From JAKSUT01 sp045616505 (GTDB lineage: Bacteria; Cyanobacteriota; Vampirovibrionia; Gastranaerophilales; Gastranaerophilaceae), in contig JAZLGV010000092.1 in NCBI GenBank assembly GCA_045616505.1, positions 1-14,579 of the forward strand: a DNA stretch of 14,579 nucleotides, in the 5' to 3' direction. Positions 7,532-14,579 of this stretch are shown here, in pieces (the first letter of the stretch is position 1; each line of letters begins with the position of its first letter). Made by a program: the position numbers and the translations under genes. The notes below the pieces were generated by a model that was given only the letters and a program-made list of their open reading frames with translations, did no database searches and had not been told where the DNA came from.

Positions 7532-8539
7532 TTAAACTGATAAAGCAGAATAAGTTTCCGCTATCACATCAAGCTTTTTCATAATTACATTATAATCAGA
7601 TTCTAAAACAAGTTCAGAGCGATATTTTGCTGCGTTTTGAATGCCAGAAACATAATAAGGATAATATTTTCTAACAAATTTTATACCAACATCTTCGCCC
7701 CTTAATTCAACTTCCATATTTATCAATTTTTTTAAAATTTTTATTTTTTCTTCCAAACTTAATGGAGGTAAATTTTCGCCAGTTGTGAGATAATGTTCAA
7801 TTCTATGCAATAAAGATACATCACCCAAAACACCACGACCGATAGCAACACCATCAGCACCAGAAACTTTCAAACATTCAACCGCTGATTCAACCGATGT
7901 TACATCTCCATTAGCAAAAACAGGAATTGAAACATTGTTTTTTAATTCTCTTATCTTTTCCCAATCAGCTTTTCCCGAATACATTTGAGAGCGAGTTCTG
8001 GCATGAATTGTTATAAAATCTGCACCTGCATCTTGCATCATTTTTCCATAGTCTTTAAAATTCATTTCATCTTGCGTATATCCAAGACGAAATTTTACAC
8101 TCAAAGGCTTTGAAATAACGGATTTAATAGTAGATACAATTTTCATTGCTAATTTAGGATTTCGCATCAATGCACATCCATCTTGACCTTTTACAACTTT
8201 GTTTACAGGGCATCCCATATTAATATCTATTATATCTGCTAATGGCTCAATAATTTTTACGGCATCTGCCATAAGTTCAGGTTTGTGACCTGTTAATTGA
8301 TATGCAACAGGAGAATGGTCATCATCTTTTTTTAGCAAATTATTTGATGCTATCATATCTCTTTTTTTGCATTTAGATTCATTTATCAATGCTTCAGAGC
8401 TTATCATTTCAGTTGTTATCAAACAAGTTTTAGAATATTCTCTAACCAAGCTACGCAAAACATAATCTGTTATACCTGCCATTGGGGCAAGTGAAACTTG
8501 AGAATTTATAGTCAGATTTCCAATTTTTACATTATTCAT
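7532..8539 (-). CDS. dusB: tRNA-dihydrouridine synthase (DusB-like)
   Basis: This FMN- and NADPH-dependent enzyme reduces uridines in the D-loop of tRNA to dihydrouridine. At 335 residues it has the usual length. The TIM-barrel motifs are LAPMAGITD (17-25), NMGCPVNKV (107-115) with catalytic Cys110, VKFRLG (148-153), ITIHARTRSQMYSG (176-189) with the FMN-contacting His/Arg, IPVFANGDV (205-213) and GVAIGRGVLGD (230-240), which binds the FMN phosphate. The small helical C-terminal tRNA-binding domain is present. The branch (DusB rather than another bacterial Dus) is judged from overall style and is less certain than the family. The ATG overlaps the last 8 bases of the TPR gene (ATGAATAA), and there is no good ribosome site of its own, which suggests reinitiation and one operon. 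Confidence 0.92.
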   Translation of the reverse strand: MNNVKIGNLTINSQVSLAPMAGITDYVLRSLVREYSKTCLITTEMISSEALINESKCKKRDMIASNNLLKKDDDHSPVAYQLTGHKPELMADAVKIIEPLADIIDINMGCPVNKVVKGQDGCALMRNPKLAMKIVSTIKSVISKPLSVKFRLGYTQDEMNFKDYGKMMQDAGADFITIHARTRSQMYSGKADWEKIRELKNNVSIPVFANGDVTSVESAVECLKVSGADGVAIGRGVLGDVSLLHRIEHYLTTGENLPPLSLEEKIKILKKLINMEVELRGEDVGIKFVRKYYPYYVSGIQNAAKYRSELVLESDYNVIMKKLDVIAETYSALSV

Positions 8540-10643
8540 ATTGTTTTAATTGTTTTATCCTTGTATTTGAATAAGTTTTAAACTCATTTGTTGTAGGTGT
8601 CAATGACACGTATTTTTTATAATTTATCAATGCATTTTTATATTGAGCCAAAGTATCATAATCAACTGCAATCATATAATAACCAATTGCTAAATCTTGA
8701 GAATATACAACAGCTTTTTTATAATCTGCTATTGCAAGTGCATATTTCTTTTGCTCGTCGTAAATTTGACCTCTATAATAATATGCATAACCATTTTTTA
8801 AATCATCTTTCAAAATAAGATTTAGTTTTGTCAAAGAATTTGCATAATCTTTCTTTTCAAATAATGTAATAGCATCATCTAATAATTTAACATTACATTG
8901 TTCTAAAACTGAATCATACAAATCTTTTGCACGTTGGTTTTTAGGGTTAATTTGAATAGCCTTTTTCAAATATATTTTTGAATTATCCCAATTTTCTGTT
9001 TCTGAATATAAAACCCCTATATAATAAGCAATATCAGAATCTGCTTTCAAATTTAATGCTTTTTTATAATATTCAATAGCTTTTGCATCGTTATTTAATG
9101 ATTTATAACAAGCAGCAATACCACTATTTGAATCAAAAGTTGCAGGCGAAACAGTTAAATAAACATCAATTGCCTTTTGGAACTCACCTTTATTAAACAA
9201 ATCACTTGCAGTATCATAAATCTTATCAAGTTCTGCTTCTTCGCAAGCTTTCAAATTATCTTGAATTAATTTATTTTGAGGGAATAAATTTTTTGCATCG
9301 TTCAATACTTTTTTTGCTTGGTCAACGTTGCCACTTTCTCTATAAGCAATACCAAGATTTACATAAGCTTCTTGATTAGCCGAATCAAATTTTATAACCT
9401 CATTATAAAAAGAAATAGCTTTATCGTATTTTTTGCTATTATGTAAATCTAAAGCGTAATTATACATAGCATCAACTATATCTTTGGTAGGAAATCCTGA
9501 CGGAAACATGAATGTTACTATTTCTGTCGGTTTCATAGTATCTTTCAAAGTATCGAAAATTTGCATTTTAATTGCTGTATTGTTAGCCTCTGTCTTCAAT
9601 ACATTTGCAAATGCTTCTTTTGCTTGTAACTTATCACCTTTTGCCGCTAAACATTGAGCCTTATAAAGATTAGCTTCTGTGTGATTTGGATAAAGAACTA
9701 AAATTGAATCATAAGCAGCAATTGCGGCATCGTAAGATTTTTTTTGTTGATATAAAGTTCCAACATTCAAACGTGTAGTAACATTATCAGGTTCTAGTTC
9801 TGCTGCTTTGTTATAATATTTTAAAGCTTCATCATACAAATTTTGTTTTTGCAAAACCACACCCAAATTTGTATAAGCAGAAGCATTATTTGGTTCATCT
9901 TCGATTTTTTCTCTATAAATTTTTTCTAAAGAATAAGTTATATCAGGATCTTGTGCACCGTTAGCTAAAGAACTATTATATTCTTTCAAAGCAGCATCGT
10001 TATCACCACTTTTTTCTAAAGCGTTTGCGTATTTTAATCTTAATTGACCGTTTGAATTATTTAATGCAACGGCTTGTTTGTAATAGAAGATACATTTTTT
10101 GTTATTTCCTAAAATAGATAAAATGTCACCTAATTGTTCATAAGAAGCACCTTTTAAGGCTGAACTTGCAGCGGCTTGTGCAAATTCATATCCTGCTTCT
10201 GCAAAACGACCATCTAAACGTAGATATTTACCTTTATTATATCTTGATTGAGCGTCAGTTGAAAAATTTGTCATTTTCAAGCAATTATTCAAATTTTGTG
10301 TTGCATTTGAAATTAATTGCATAGAATTTTGAACATCTTGATTATCTATTGGATAGTATCTTAAATAAAATAGTGCGGCTCTGAAATCATTTGCTGCTGC
10401 ATCCCAGTTTTTTTCGTTATTTGCGTAATGTGTACCTCTTGCAAGATAAGAATTTACAAGTCCAATTCTTGCAGATACATCCATGTAATTTATTCTTAAT
10501 GCTTTTCTAAACTCAATAATCGCACTCGAATATTGATATTGAGCCAAATATTGTTGCCCTTGGTTATAACAAGTAGTAAAACTTGCTTGAGCTGGAACAT
10601 TAAAAAGTAATAGAACTAAAACTAAATATATAAGTTTTTTCAT
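8532..10643 (-). CDS. Secreted TPR-repeat protein, 703 residues
   Basis: A signal peptide is clear: MKKL, a hydrophobic run to about residue 16, and cleavage after AQA (18-20). The mature protein is therefore periplasmic or surface-facing, without a lipobox Cys. Almost all of the rest is tetratricopeptide repeats. Good examples are YLAQYQYSSAIIEFRKALRI (32-51), residues 252-285 with the consensus-like AYTNLGVVLQKQNLYDEALK, 286-319, 391-424, 425-455, 513-537, 538-571 and 620-650. At least a dozen repeats probably build a superhelical scaffold for protein binding. No enzymatic domain is seen. The partner is unknown; such proteins often serve envelope assembly or secretion complexes. The start is supported by AGAGG at 10653-10657, nine bases before ATG. 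It is the first gene of a two-gene unit with the dihydrouridine synthase, an unusual pairing of export and tRNA modification. Confidence 0.9.
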   Translation of the reverse strand: MKKLIYLVLVLLLFNVPAQASFTTCYNQGQQYLAQYQYSSAIIEFRKALRINYMDVSARIGLVNSYLARGTHYANNEKNWDAAANDFRAALFYLRYYPIDNQDVQNSMQLISNATQNLNNCLKMTNFSTDAQSRYNKGKYLRLDGRFAEAGYEFAQAAASSALKGASYEQLGDILSILGNNKKCIFYYKQAVALNNSNGQLRLKYANALEKSGDNDAALKEYNSSLANGAQDPDITYSLEKIYREKIEDEPNNASAYTNLGVVLQKQNLYDEALKYYNKAAELEPDNVTTRLNVGTLYQQKKSYDAAIAAYDSILVLYPNHTEANLYKAQCLAAKGDKLQAKEAFANVLKTEANNTAIKMQIFDTLKDTMKPTEIVTFMFPSGFPTKDIVDAMYNYALDLHNSKKYDKAISFYNEVIKFDSANQEAYVNLGIAYRESGNVDQAKKVLNDAKNLFPQNKLIQDNLKACEEAELDKIYDTASDLFNKGEFQKAIDVYLTVSPATFDSNSGIAACYKSLNNDAKAIEYYKKALNLKADSDIAYYIGVLYSETENWDNSKIYLKKAIQINPKNQRAKDLYDSVLEQCNVKLLDDAITLFEKKDYANSLTKLNLILKDDLKNGYAYYYRGQIYDEQKKYALAIADYKKAVVYSQDLAIGYYMIAVDYDTLAQYKNALINYKKYVSLTPTTNEFKTYSNTRIKQLKQYE

Positions 10644-10790
10644 AATACATATCCTCTTTCAACAATTATATTTTAGTACAAGGAAAAAAATATTAATATA
10701 GCAAGTTTGGATAAACATTAAGATATAGTAATTTTTTAAAATTTTGTAAAAAATTAAACATGCAAAAAATTCATAAAAATTAATGTTTTT

Positions 10791-10819
10791 TTGAAAATTT
10801 AACATGTTTTAAATATAAT
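10791..10819 (+). promoter_or_regulatory. Sigma-70-type promoter with inverted repeat in the spacer
   Basis: TTGAAA (10791-10796) and a perfect TATAAT (10814-10819) are separated by exactly 17 bases, the best promoter in the window. It lies 43 bases before the ATG of the 216-residue protein gene, giving a leader of about 36 bases with AGGTG at 10850-10854. Arms ATTTAA and TTAAAT (10797-10802 and 10809-10814) frame a 6-base centre and fill the spacer, so a repressor site is conceivable. AT-richness weakens that reading. Confidence 0.7.
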
Positions 10820-10861
10820 AACTTACATTGAGTATAAAGAATTTATAGTAGGTGAAATATT

Positions 10862-11512
10862 ATGGCAGGTAAAAAGCTATCAGAAGGCGTAGGAAAAAAG
10901 ATTGTTGAAGCATTAAGAAAACAATCTGAAATAGAAATTACCCCTATTCCAAACAAAAAAGAAGAAGAAAATATTGAAATAGAAGAAAATTTTGAAATTT
11001 CAGAAGAAATTACTGAACCTGAAATAGAAGAAGAAATTGAAGAAGAAGTTGAAATGGACGTAATGGAAGAAGTAAATGCAATGGCAGAAGAAATATCTTC
11101 AATCCAACAACAACCAGCTTATAACTATCAACAACAAATGCAAAACACTATTCAAACTCCAATTCAACAAACACAAGAAAACTTTATGACAGAACTAGAT
11201 ACATTTGAAATTCCAAACAATATCGCAGTTCTAAAAAAACTTATAACACAACTTCCAAGTGGTGTTACAAGACACACTGGAGCTCAAATTATTAAACAAA
11301 CAATGGAAGCTCTAGGAATTTCAATGAAAAGTGTATTGCAAGAAGCACAACAAGTTCAAGAAGGCTTAAATTCTTCAGTAACAGAATGTCATAACAATAT
11401 TCAAGAATACAAAAAACAAATTCAAGTTCTTGAAAAACAAGCACAAAATTATCACAGACAATACACAGCATTGAATGAACTAATAAGCTTGTTTGTTCAA
11501 ACAGGACTATAA
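10862..11512 (+). CDS. Unrecognised 216-residue protein with acidic/Gln-rich N-terminal half and helical C-terminal half
   Basis: I do not recognise this family. The protein has no signal peptide or membrane segment, so it is probably cytoplasmic. It reads in four parts: a short basic, amphipathic N-terminus (1-20, GKKLSEGVGKKIVEALRK); a very acidic low-complexity stretch (33-78, mostly Glu with Ile/Val at intervals); a Gln-rich linker (81-105); and a more complex, fully helical-looking domain (110-216). The last part ends in a likely coiled coil (about 155-206) rich in Gln and Glu with heptad-like hydrophobics (VLEKQAQNY). The layout suggests an adaptor or structural protein: a terminal binding helix on a flexible charged tether and a coiled-coil oligomerisation domain. 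This role is inference. It is monocistronic, with its own strong promoter, a ribosome site AGGTG seven bases before ATG, and a downstream hairpin terminator, consistent with a well-expressed housekeeping gene rather than a defence gene. Confidence 0.8.
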   Translation: MAGKKLSEGVGKKIVEALRKQSEIEITPIPNKKEEENIEIEENFEISEEITEPEIEEEIEEEVEMDVMEEVNAMAEEISSIQQQPAYNYQQQMQNTIQTPIQQTQENFMTELDTFEIPNNIAVLKKLITQLPSGVTRHTGAQIIKQTMEALGISMKSVLQEAQQVQEGLNSSVTECHNNIQEYKKQIQVLEKQAQNYHRQYTALNELISLFVQTGL

Positions 11513-11537
11513 AAAAAGAATTTTATAAATAAAAAAT

Positions 11538-11572
11538 AAAAAAACAGAAGAAAATTTTCCTTCTGTTTTTTT
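11538..11572. terminator. Bidirectional intrinsic terminator
   Basis: A run of seven A followed by CAGAAG (11538-11550) pairs perfectly with CTTCTG and seven T (11560-11572), giving a 13-base-pair stem around a 9-base loop. A U-run follows on either strand. It ends the 216-residue protein gene on the plus strand and the McrBC pair on the minus strand. The McrC stop codon (11571-11573) lies partly within it. Confidence 0.85.
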
Positions 11573-12806
11573 ATTGATAAATAGATTTAATTTGTTCAAC
11601 AATAGTCGAAATATTTTTACTCAAATTTTCATATTTTAAATTTACCGTGCAAAATTTTATTTGATATTGATTTATTTCGTCATCAGCGTTTAGTTGATTT
11701 TTTATACAAAATTCATCACTATATTGTGGATATAATAATACGGCTTTTTTAGTTCCGTGAATTAAACAATAAGTTGTAACTTGAAAAACATCAGCATTGA
11801 CAAAATCATGTTCATTTTTAAATTTTTTATACTTAGTATCTAAAATAATTTTATCATTTTTATTTTCAAGTAAAATATCGACATAAGTATTTCTATATTT
11901 ACTATTAGCACCAATTAAAAGTTTTCTTCCTTTTTGTGCTTGAGCAGTCCAATCTGTTATATATTTCTGAATTAATCTAAAAATAAATTCTTCAAACAAA
12001 ACATTCATATCCCATACTAGCGAAATATTTTCAAATTTATTTTTTGATAAATCAACACTTGTTTTCTCGACAAACATTTTTGCTAAATTAAATGGTTTTC
12101 TAAAGAATTCTTGATTACGTGAAAGTTTGATTTTATCTGCTTTAAACCTGTCAAAACGAACCATCTTAATATCTGAATAATAATTTATAATGAATTTAAG
12201 TATTTTTTTGTTTTCATTATTGTTTGAAATGTTATATAAGCAGGTAGAAACAAATAAAAATAACTGATTTAAAATATTATTTTCAGAAAATTCATCAAAT
12301 TCGCAATAAAATTTTGCTTGATTTGCGCAGTTAAAACGTATATTTTCGGTAAATTTAATTTTTCCTTTTAAATAATTTAGATTATCTTCTGCTCTTACGT
12401 ATCTTTTTGGAGTTAATCTTTTCAAACAATCAAACAAAGATTTTGCATATTCTCTTATCAAAATTTCAATAAAAGGATTTTTTTCTTTTGATAATTTGCT
12501 GTTGTCAGTTGTTTTTATATCAAGATTTTTGGTATAAGAAAGCATAAAAATAAGGTTATTAAGAATTTGTGCCCTTGTATTTTCATCTTCTATATTATCT
12601 TTTTCAGAAATCAATTTAGGTAAAATTTGAAAATGTGTATTTTTATACTTTATTACCCCAACCCAAGAATTTGCTTCAACACCATATCTTGTAACTTTGA
12701 GAGCTTTTTCTAAATCATTGCGTTTTAAATAGCATTGTAATTTATCAAAATCACAACTTTCAATGTCTTTTTCTTCATATTCTTTTAAAACAATAGGTTC
12801 AACCAC
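11571..12806 (-). CDS. mcrC: McrC-like nuclease subunit of a modification-dependent restriction system
   Basis: McrC is the DNA-cutting partner of McrB: it binds the McrB hexamer, stimulates its NTPase and cleaves foreign modified DNA. At 411 residues the protein is in the family range. The N-terminal part carries the recurring McrC segments VGVIKYKNTHFQILPKL (49-65) and LKGKIKFTENIRFN (146-159), then EFSENNILNQ (172-181). The C-terminal PD-(D/E)xK nuclease core is visible: Asp310 in YVDIL, Asp323-Thr-Lys325 in IILDTKYK, and Gln342 with Tyr346 in FQVTTY, the QxxxY motif of RecB-like nucleases. All catalytic residues appear intact. The start is GTG at 12806, 8 bases after the McrB stop. The ribosome site AGGTG (12812-12816) overlaps that stop (TAG), so the two are translationally coupled. 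No methyltransferase lies within the window, as expected for McrBC. Confidence 0.88.
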   Translation of the reverse strand: MVEPIVLKEYEEKDIESCDFDKLQCYLKRNDLEKALKVTRYGVEANSWVGVIKYKNTHFQILPKLISEKDNIEDENTRAQILNNLIFMLSYTKNLDIKTTDNSKLSKEKNPFIEILIREYAKSLFDCLKRLTPKRYVRAEDNLNYLKGKIKFTENIRFNCANQAKFYCEFDEFSENNILNQLFLFVSTCLYNISNNNENKKILKFIINYYSDIKMVRFDRFKADKIKLSRNQEFFRKPFNLAKMFVEKTSVDLSKNKFENISLVWDMNVLFEEFIFRLIQKYITDWTAQAQKGRKLLIGANSKYRNTYVDILLENKNDKIILDTKYKKFKNEHDFVNADVFQVTTYCLIHGTKKAVLLYPQYSDEFCIKNQLNADDEINQYQIKFCTVNLKYENLSKNISTIVEQIKSIYQ

Positions 12807-12814
12807 TAATACAC

Positions 12815-14467
12815 CTATTCAAATTTTTCTTGTTTGAGTGCATTTTCAAAAGTTTTATTATCTTTAAAATCTTCAATAGTTTTAAATTCATATATAGAGT
12901 CATCGCACTCACTCCGCAAAGATTCCGGTACTTCCAGTTTTTTAATATAACCAGGAATAATAAGTTTTAACTTTTCCCAATCGCAATAAAAATATTCATT
13001 GAGTAATGGCAAAATTTCGTTAAACCAAATTTCTTTTAAAGTTTCAATATTGTTATTTTCATTTTCGTTATTGTATTTAGTATTAATAAAATAACTATGA
13101 CCAATTTGATGATCTCTATCAAGTAATATTTTAATTTTAGTATTTAATTTTTCAAATATTTGCTCAAAATCTATGCCAAAATTTGCAACCAAATTGCTAT
13201 CTGGCATCATTTCTTTAAATTTAAAACGACGTCTTAAAGCTATATCAATAGAAGCAATTGAACGGTCAGAAGTATTCATTGTGCCAATGATATATAAATT
13301 TTTAGGAACAGTAAAAAATTCTTGAGAATAAGGTAGCTTGACAGATAAATTTTCCCTTTTATCTTCTTCAATTAAAGTTATTAATTCACCAAAAATTTTA
13401 GAAATATTGCCTCTATTAATTTCATCAATTATTAAAATTGCATTTTGTGATTTTTGCTCAGATGCATTATTTAATAATCTCATAAGATTATCTTTGTTTA
13501 TCTTCTCTTTGAACATTCCTGTTATTGTCGGAGAAACAAATTTTGAACTATATATATAATCTGATGGTATATTAATATCTTTTTTTAGCCATTCAACTTT
13601 TCGTTGTTGTTGTCCATTTTCAATCTCTGTATTATAGATATAATCACCTGTAATTTTTGCAATACCTTTTATTGTATTTATTGAACCTGGAATAATAGCA
13701 ATAACATCTTTTCCTTCTTTTAAATCTTTGTCAATCCATAACTTAAACATATTTAATTGTGAAATACATTGTTTTCTATGCTCATAATTTTCTGGAATAG
13801 CATTTGATAAATCATTTTCTGAATTGCAATTTTCTATATTAAAATCTTCGCCCCAACCTATTGCAACACAATCATTTTCAATACAATATTCAAAAAGATC
13901 ATTATATGGCATTAAAATTTTGTATAAACTCAAGTTCTCATAATTAAAATTATAGGTTTGCTTCGTTTTTTGAAAATCTATTGCCGAATTACATATCGTT
14001 CTAAAACTTCCTTTATTCAAAATATACCTTAAATCATTTGAATTTAAATCTGGTTTAATCCCCTCAACAAATTCTTCATAAGAATATGATTGATGGAATG
14101 TAACAAATTCTATTTGCCCAGATTGTTTTAAATCATCAAACTTTAATTTTAATTCAGAATATTTTTCAACAGAAACATCTTGGTATTCTGTATTATCAAT
14201 AATACTCATCGCTTTTATAACGGTATTATATGTTTTACCAGTTCCTGGAGGTCCATATAAAATTTGATTTAATGGTTGATTTTGCATTTTACAACTTTCC
14301 TTTTTTGTAGATAATACAGGTGCAAATTCTTCTTTATTATTATTAGAATCTACTCTTGAAATAAAAAAACCTAAATCAATAGTCAATGTCTTTAATTTTG
14401 AATCATTATAACAATTATCATTTAAATTCTCTTTTAGCATTTCTTTTAATTGACTATCTTCTTGCAT
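12815..14467 (-). CDS. mcrB: McrB-like AAA+ NTPase with inserted EVE/PUA-like domain
   Basis: This is the motor and recognition subunit of the McrBC-type system, expected to form a GTP-driven hexamer. Walker A GPPGTGKT (72-79), FHQSYSYEEFVEGI (124-137), Walker B ILIIDEINRGN (344-354), the McrB signature GTMNTSDRS (395-403) and the arginine-finger region ALRRRF (410-415) are all present. Between FHQSYSYEEF and Walker B lies an insertion of about 150 residues (175-325) with VAIGWGED (201-208), FKLWIDKDLKEGKDVIAIIPG (241-261), IKGIAKITGDYIYN (266-279) and RKVEWL (289-294). This pattern resembles EVE/PUA-type domains, which in McrB relatives read modified bases. The N-terminal 60 residues show no DNA-binding domain that I recognise. 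The start is uncertain: ATG 14467 has no ribosome site and the frame is open upstream to a stop at 14570-14572, whereas ATG at codon 61 has AAGGAAAG seven bases before it. Confidence 0.85.
   Translation of the reverse strand: MQEDSQLKEMLKENLNDNCYNDSKLKTLTIDLGFFISRVDSNNNKEEFAPVLSTKKESCKMQNQPLNQILYGPPGTGKTYNTVIKAMSIIDNTEYQDVSVEKYSELKLKFDDLKQSGQIEFVTFHQSYSYEEFVEGIKPDLNSNDLRYILNKGSFRTICNSAIDFQKTKQTYNFNYENLSLYKILMPYNDLFEYCIENDCVAIGWGEDFNIENCNSENDLSNAIPENYEHRKQCISQLNMFKLWIDKDLKEGKDVIAIIPGSINTIKGIAKITGDYIYNTEIENGQQQRKVEWLKKDINIPSDYIYSSKFVSPTITGMFKEKINKDNLMRLLNNASEQKSQNAILIIDEINRGNISKIFGELITLIEEDKRENLSVKLPYSQEFFTVPKNLYIIGTMNTSDRSIASIDIALRRRFKFKEMMPDSNLVANFGIDFEQIFEKLNTKIKILLDRDHQIGHSYFINTKYNNENENNNIETLKEIWFNEILPLLNEYFYCDWEKLKLIIPGYIKKLEVPESLRSECDDSIYEFKTIEDFKDNKTFENALKQEKFE
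14295..14302 (-). promoter_or_regulatory. Internal ribosome binding site before Met61 of the McrB-like gene
   Basis: AAGGAAAG stands seven bases before ATG at 14285-14287 (codon 61). The first ATG at 14467 has no comparable site. Initiation here would give a 490-residue protein starting MQNQPLNQILYGPPGTGKT, just before Walker A. It could be the main start or produce a short form beside a longer one, as known for E. coli McrB. Confidence 0.45.
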
Positions 14468-14550
14468 TATTTGACATATTTTATTATATAATTCATAGTG
14501 GTTTTTTATATTATCTTCATAATGACCCTTTGTAAATATATAATTACTGT

Positions 14551-14577
14551 TTATTTTTTCAGCAACAGCTCAAATTT
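14551..14577 (-). other. Possible 3' end of an upstream coding frame
   Basis: The minus strand entering the window reads KFELLLKK and then TAA (14551-14553) in one frame, with the stop placed right after a run of six A. Only eight codons are visible. It may be the tail of an upstream gene, or the N-terminal part of the McrB-like gene shifted out of frame at the A-run. Chance is also possible. Confidence 0.25.
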
Positions 14578-14579
14578 CT

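Noticed and set aside
8597..8818. 73-codon plus-strand frame antisense to the TPR gene
   Set aside because: It has no ribosome site and is fully covered by TPR repeats on the other strand. The His/Asn/Leu-rich product is typical of a shadow frame.
10665..10670. TATAAT on the minus strand before the TPR gene
   Set aside because: It would start transcription about 15 bases before the ATG, inside the ribosome site, and has no -35. I could not define a promoter for this gene.
10713..10788. Inverted repeat AAACATTAA / TTAATGTTT in the divergent intergenic region
   Set aside because: The 9-base arms are about 58 bases apart in very AT-rich sequence. Chance is likely, and there is no terminator or operator geometry.

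Overview
The window is strongly AT-rich and densely coding, with standard stop codons and several GTG/TTG starts. Envelope features point to a diderm (two-membrane) bacterium: an autotransporter-like exported protein, an MsbA-type lipid exporter, nucleotide-sugar enzymes and a periplasmic TPR protein. The combination of low GC, a long Asn-rich surface protein and TPR-rich secreted proteins makes me think of a gut lineage such as Gastranaerophilales (non-photosynthetic relatives of Cyanobacteria). That is an impression from sequence style, not a demonstrated assignment.

Layout. Positions 1-2718 (minus) hold most of a very long secreted protein, cut by the window's left edge: a TTG start, a signal peptide, a zinc-metalloprotease-like HExxH domain, a Thr/Pro linker and then several hundred residues of Asn-rich, beta-solenoid-like sequence. 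Next come UDP-glucose 6-dehydrogenase (2810-4114, minus) and, divergently, UDP-glucuronate decarboxylase (about 4231-5172, plus). Together they convert UDP-glucose to UDP-glucuronate to UDP-xylose. An MsbA-like ABC exporter (5227-7050) and rRNA methyltransferase RlmH (7060-7530) follow on the plus strand. RlmH ends one base from the end of a convergent pair on the minus strand: tRNA-dihydrouridine synthase (7532-8539), overlapping by 8 bases the end of a secreted 703-residue TPR protein (8532-10643).

A 218-base divergent region carries the best promoter of the window (TTGAAA, 17 bases, TATAAT). It drives an unrecognised 216-residue protein with an acidic, Gln-rich N-terminal half and a helical C-terminal half (10862-11512). 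A bidirectional hairpin terminator separates it from a minus-strand McrBC-type restriction pair: McrC nuclease (11571-12806) and McrB-like AAA+ NTPase (12815-14467). The McrB-like protein has about 150 residues resembling an EVE/PUA-type modified-base reader inserted inside its AAA+ domain, between Walker A and Walker B. Its N-terminus is uncertain: the frame stays open upstream of the first ATG, and another frame ends at an A-run just inside the window edge.

No rRNA, tRNA, CRISPR array or insertion sequence was seen. There is no gene-free stretch above 300 bases. The most distinctive items are the protease-headed surface protein, the McrB with an internal reader-like domain and possible dual starts, and the unrecognised 216-residue protein with its tidy promoter.
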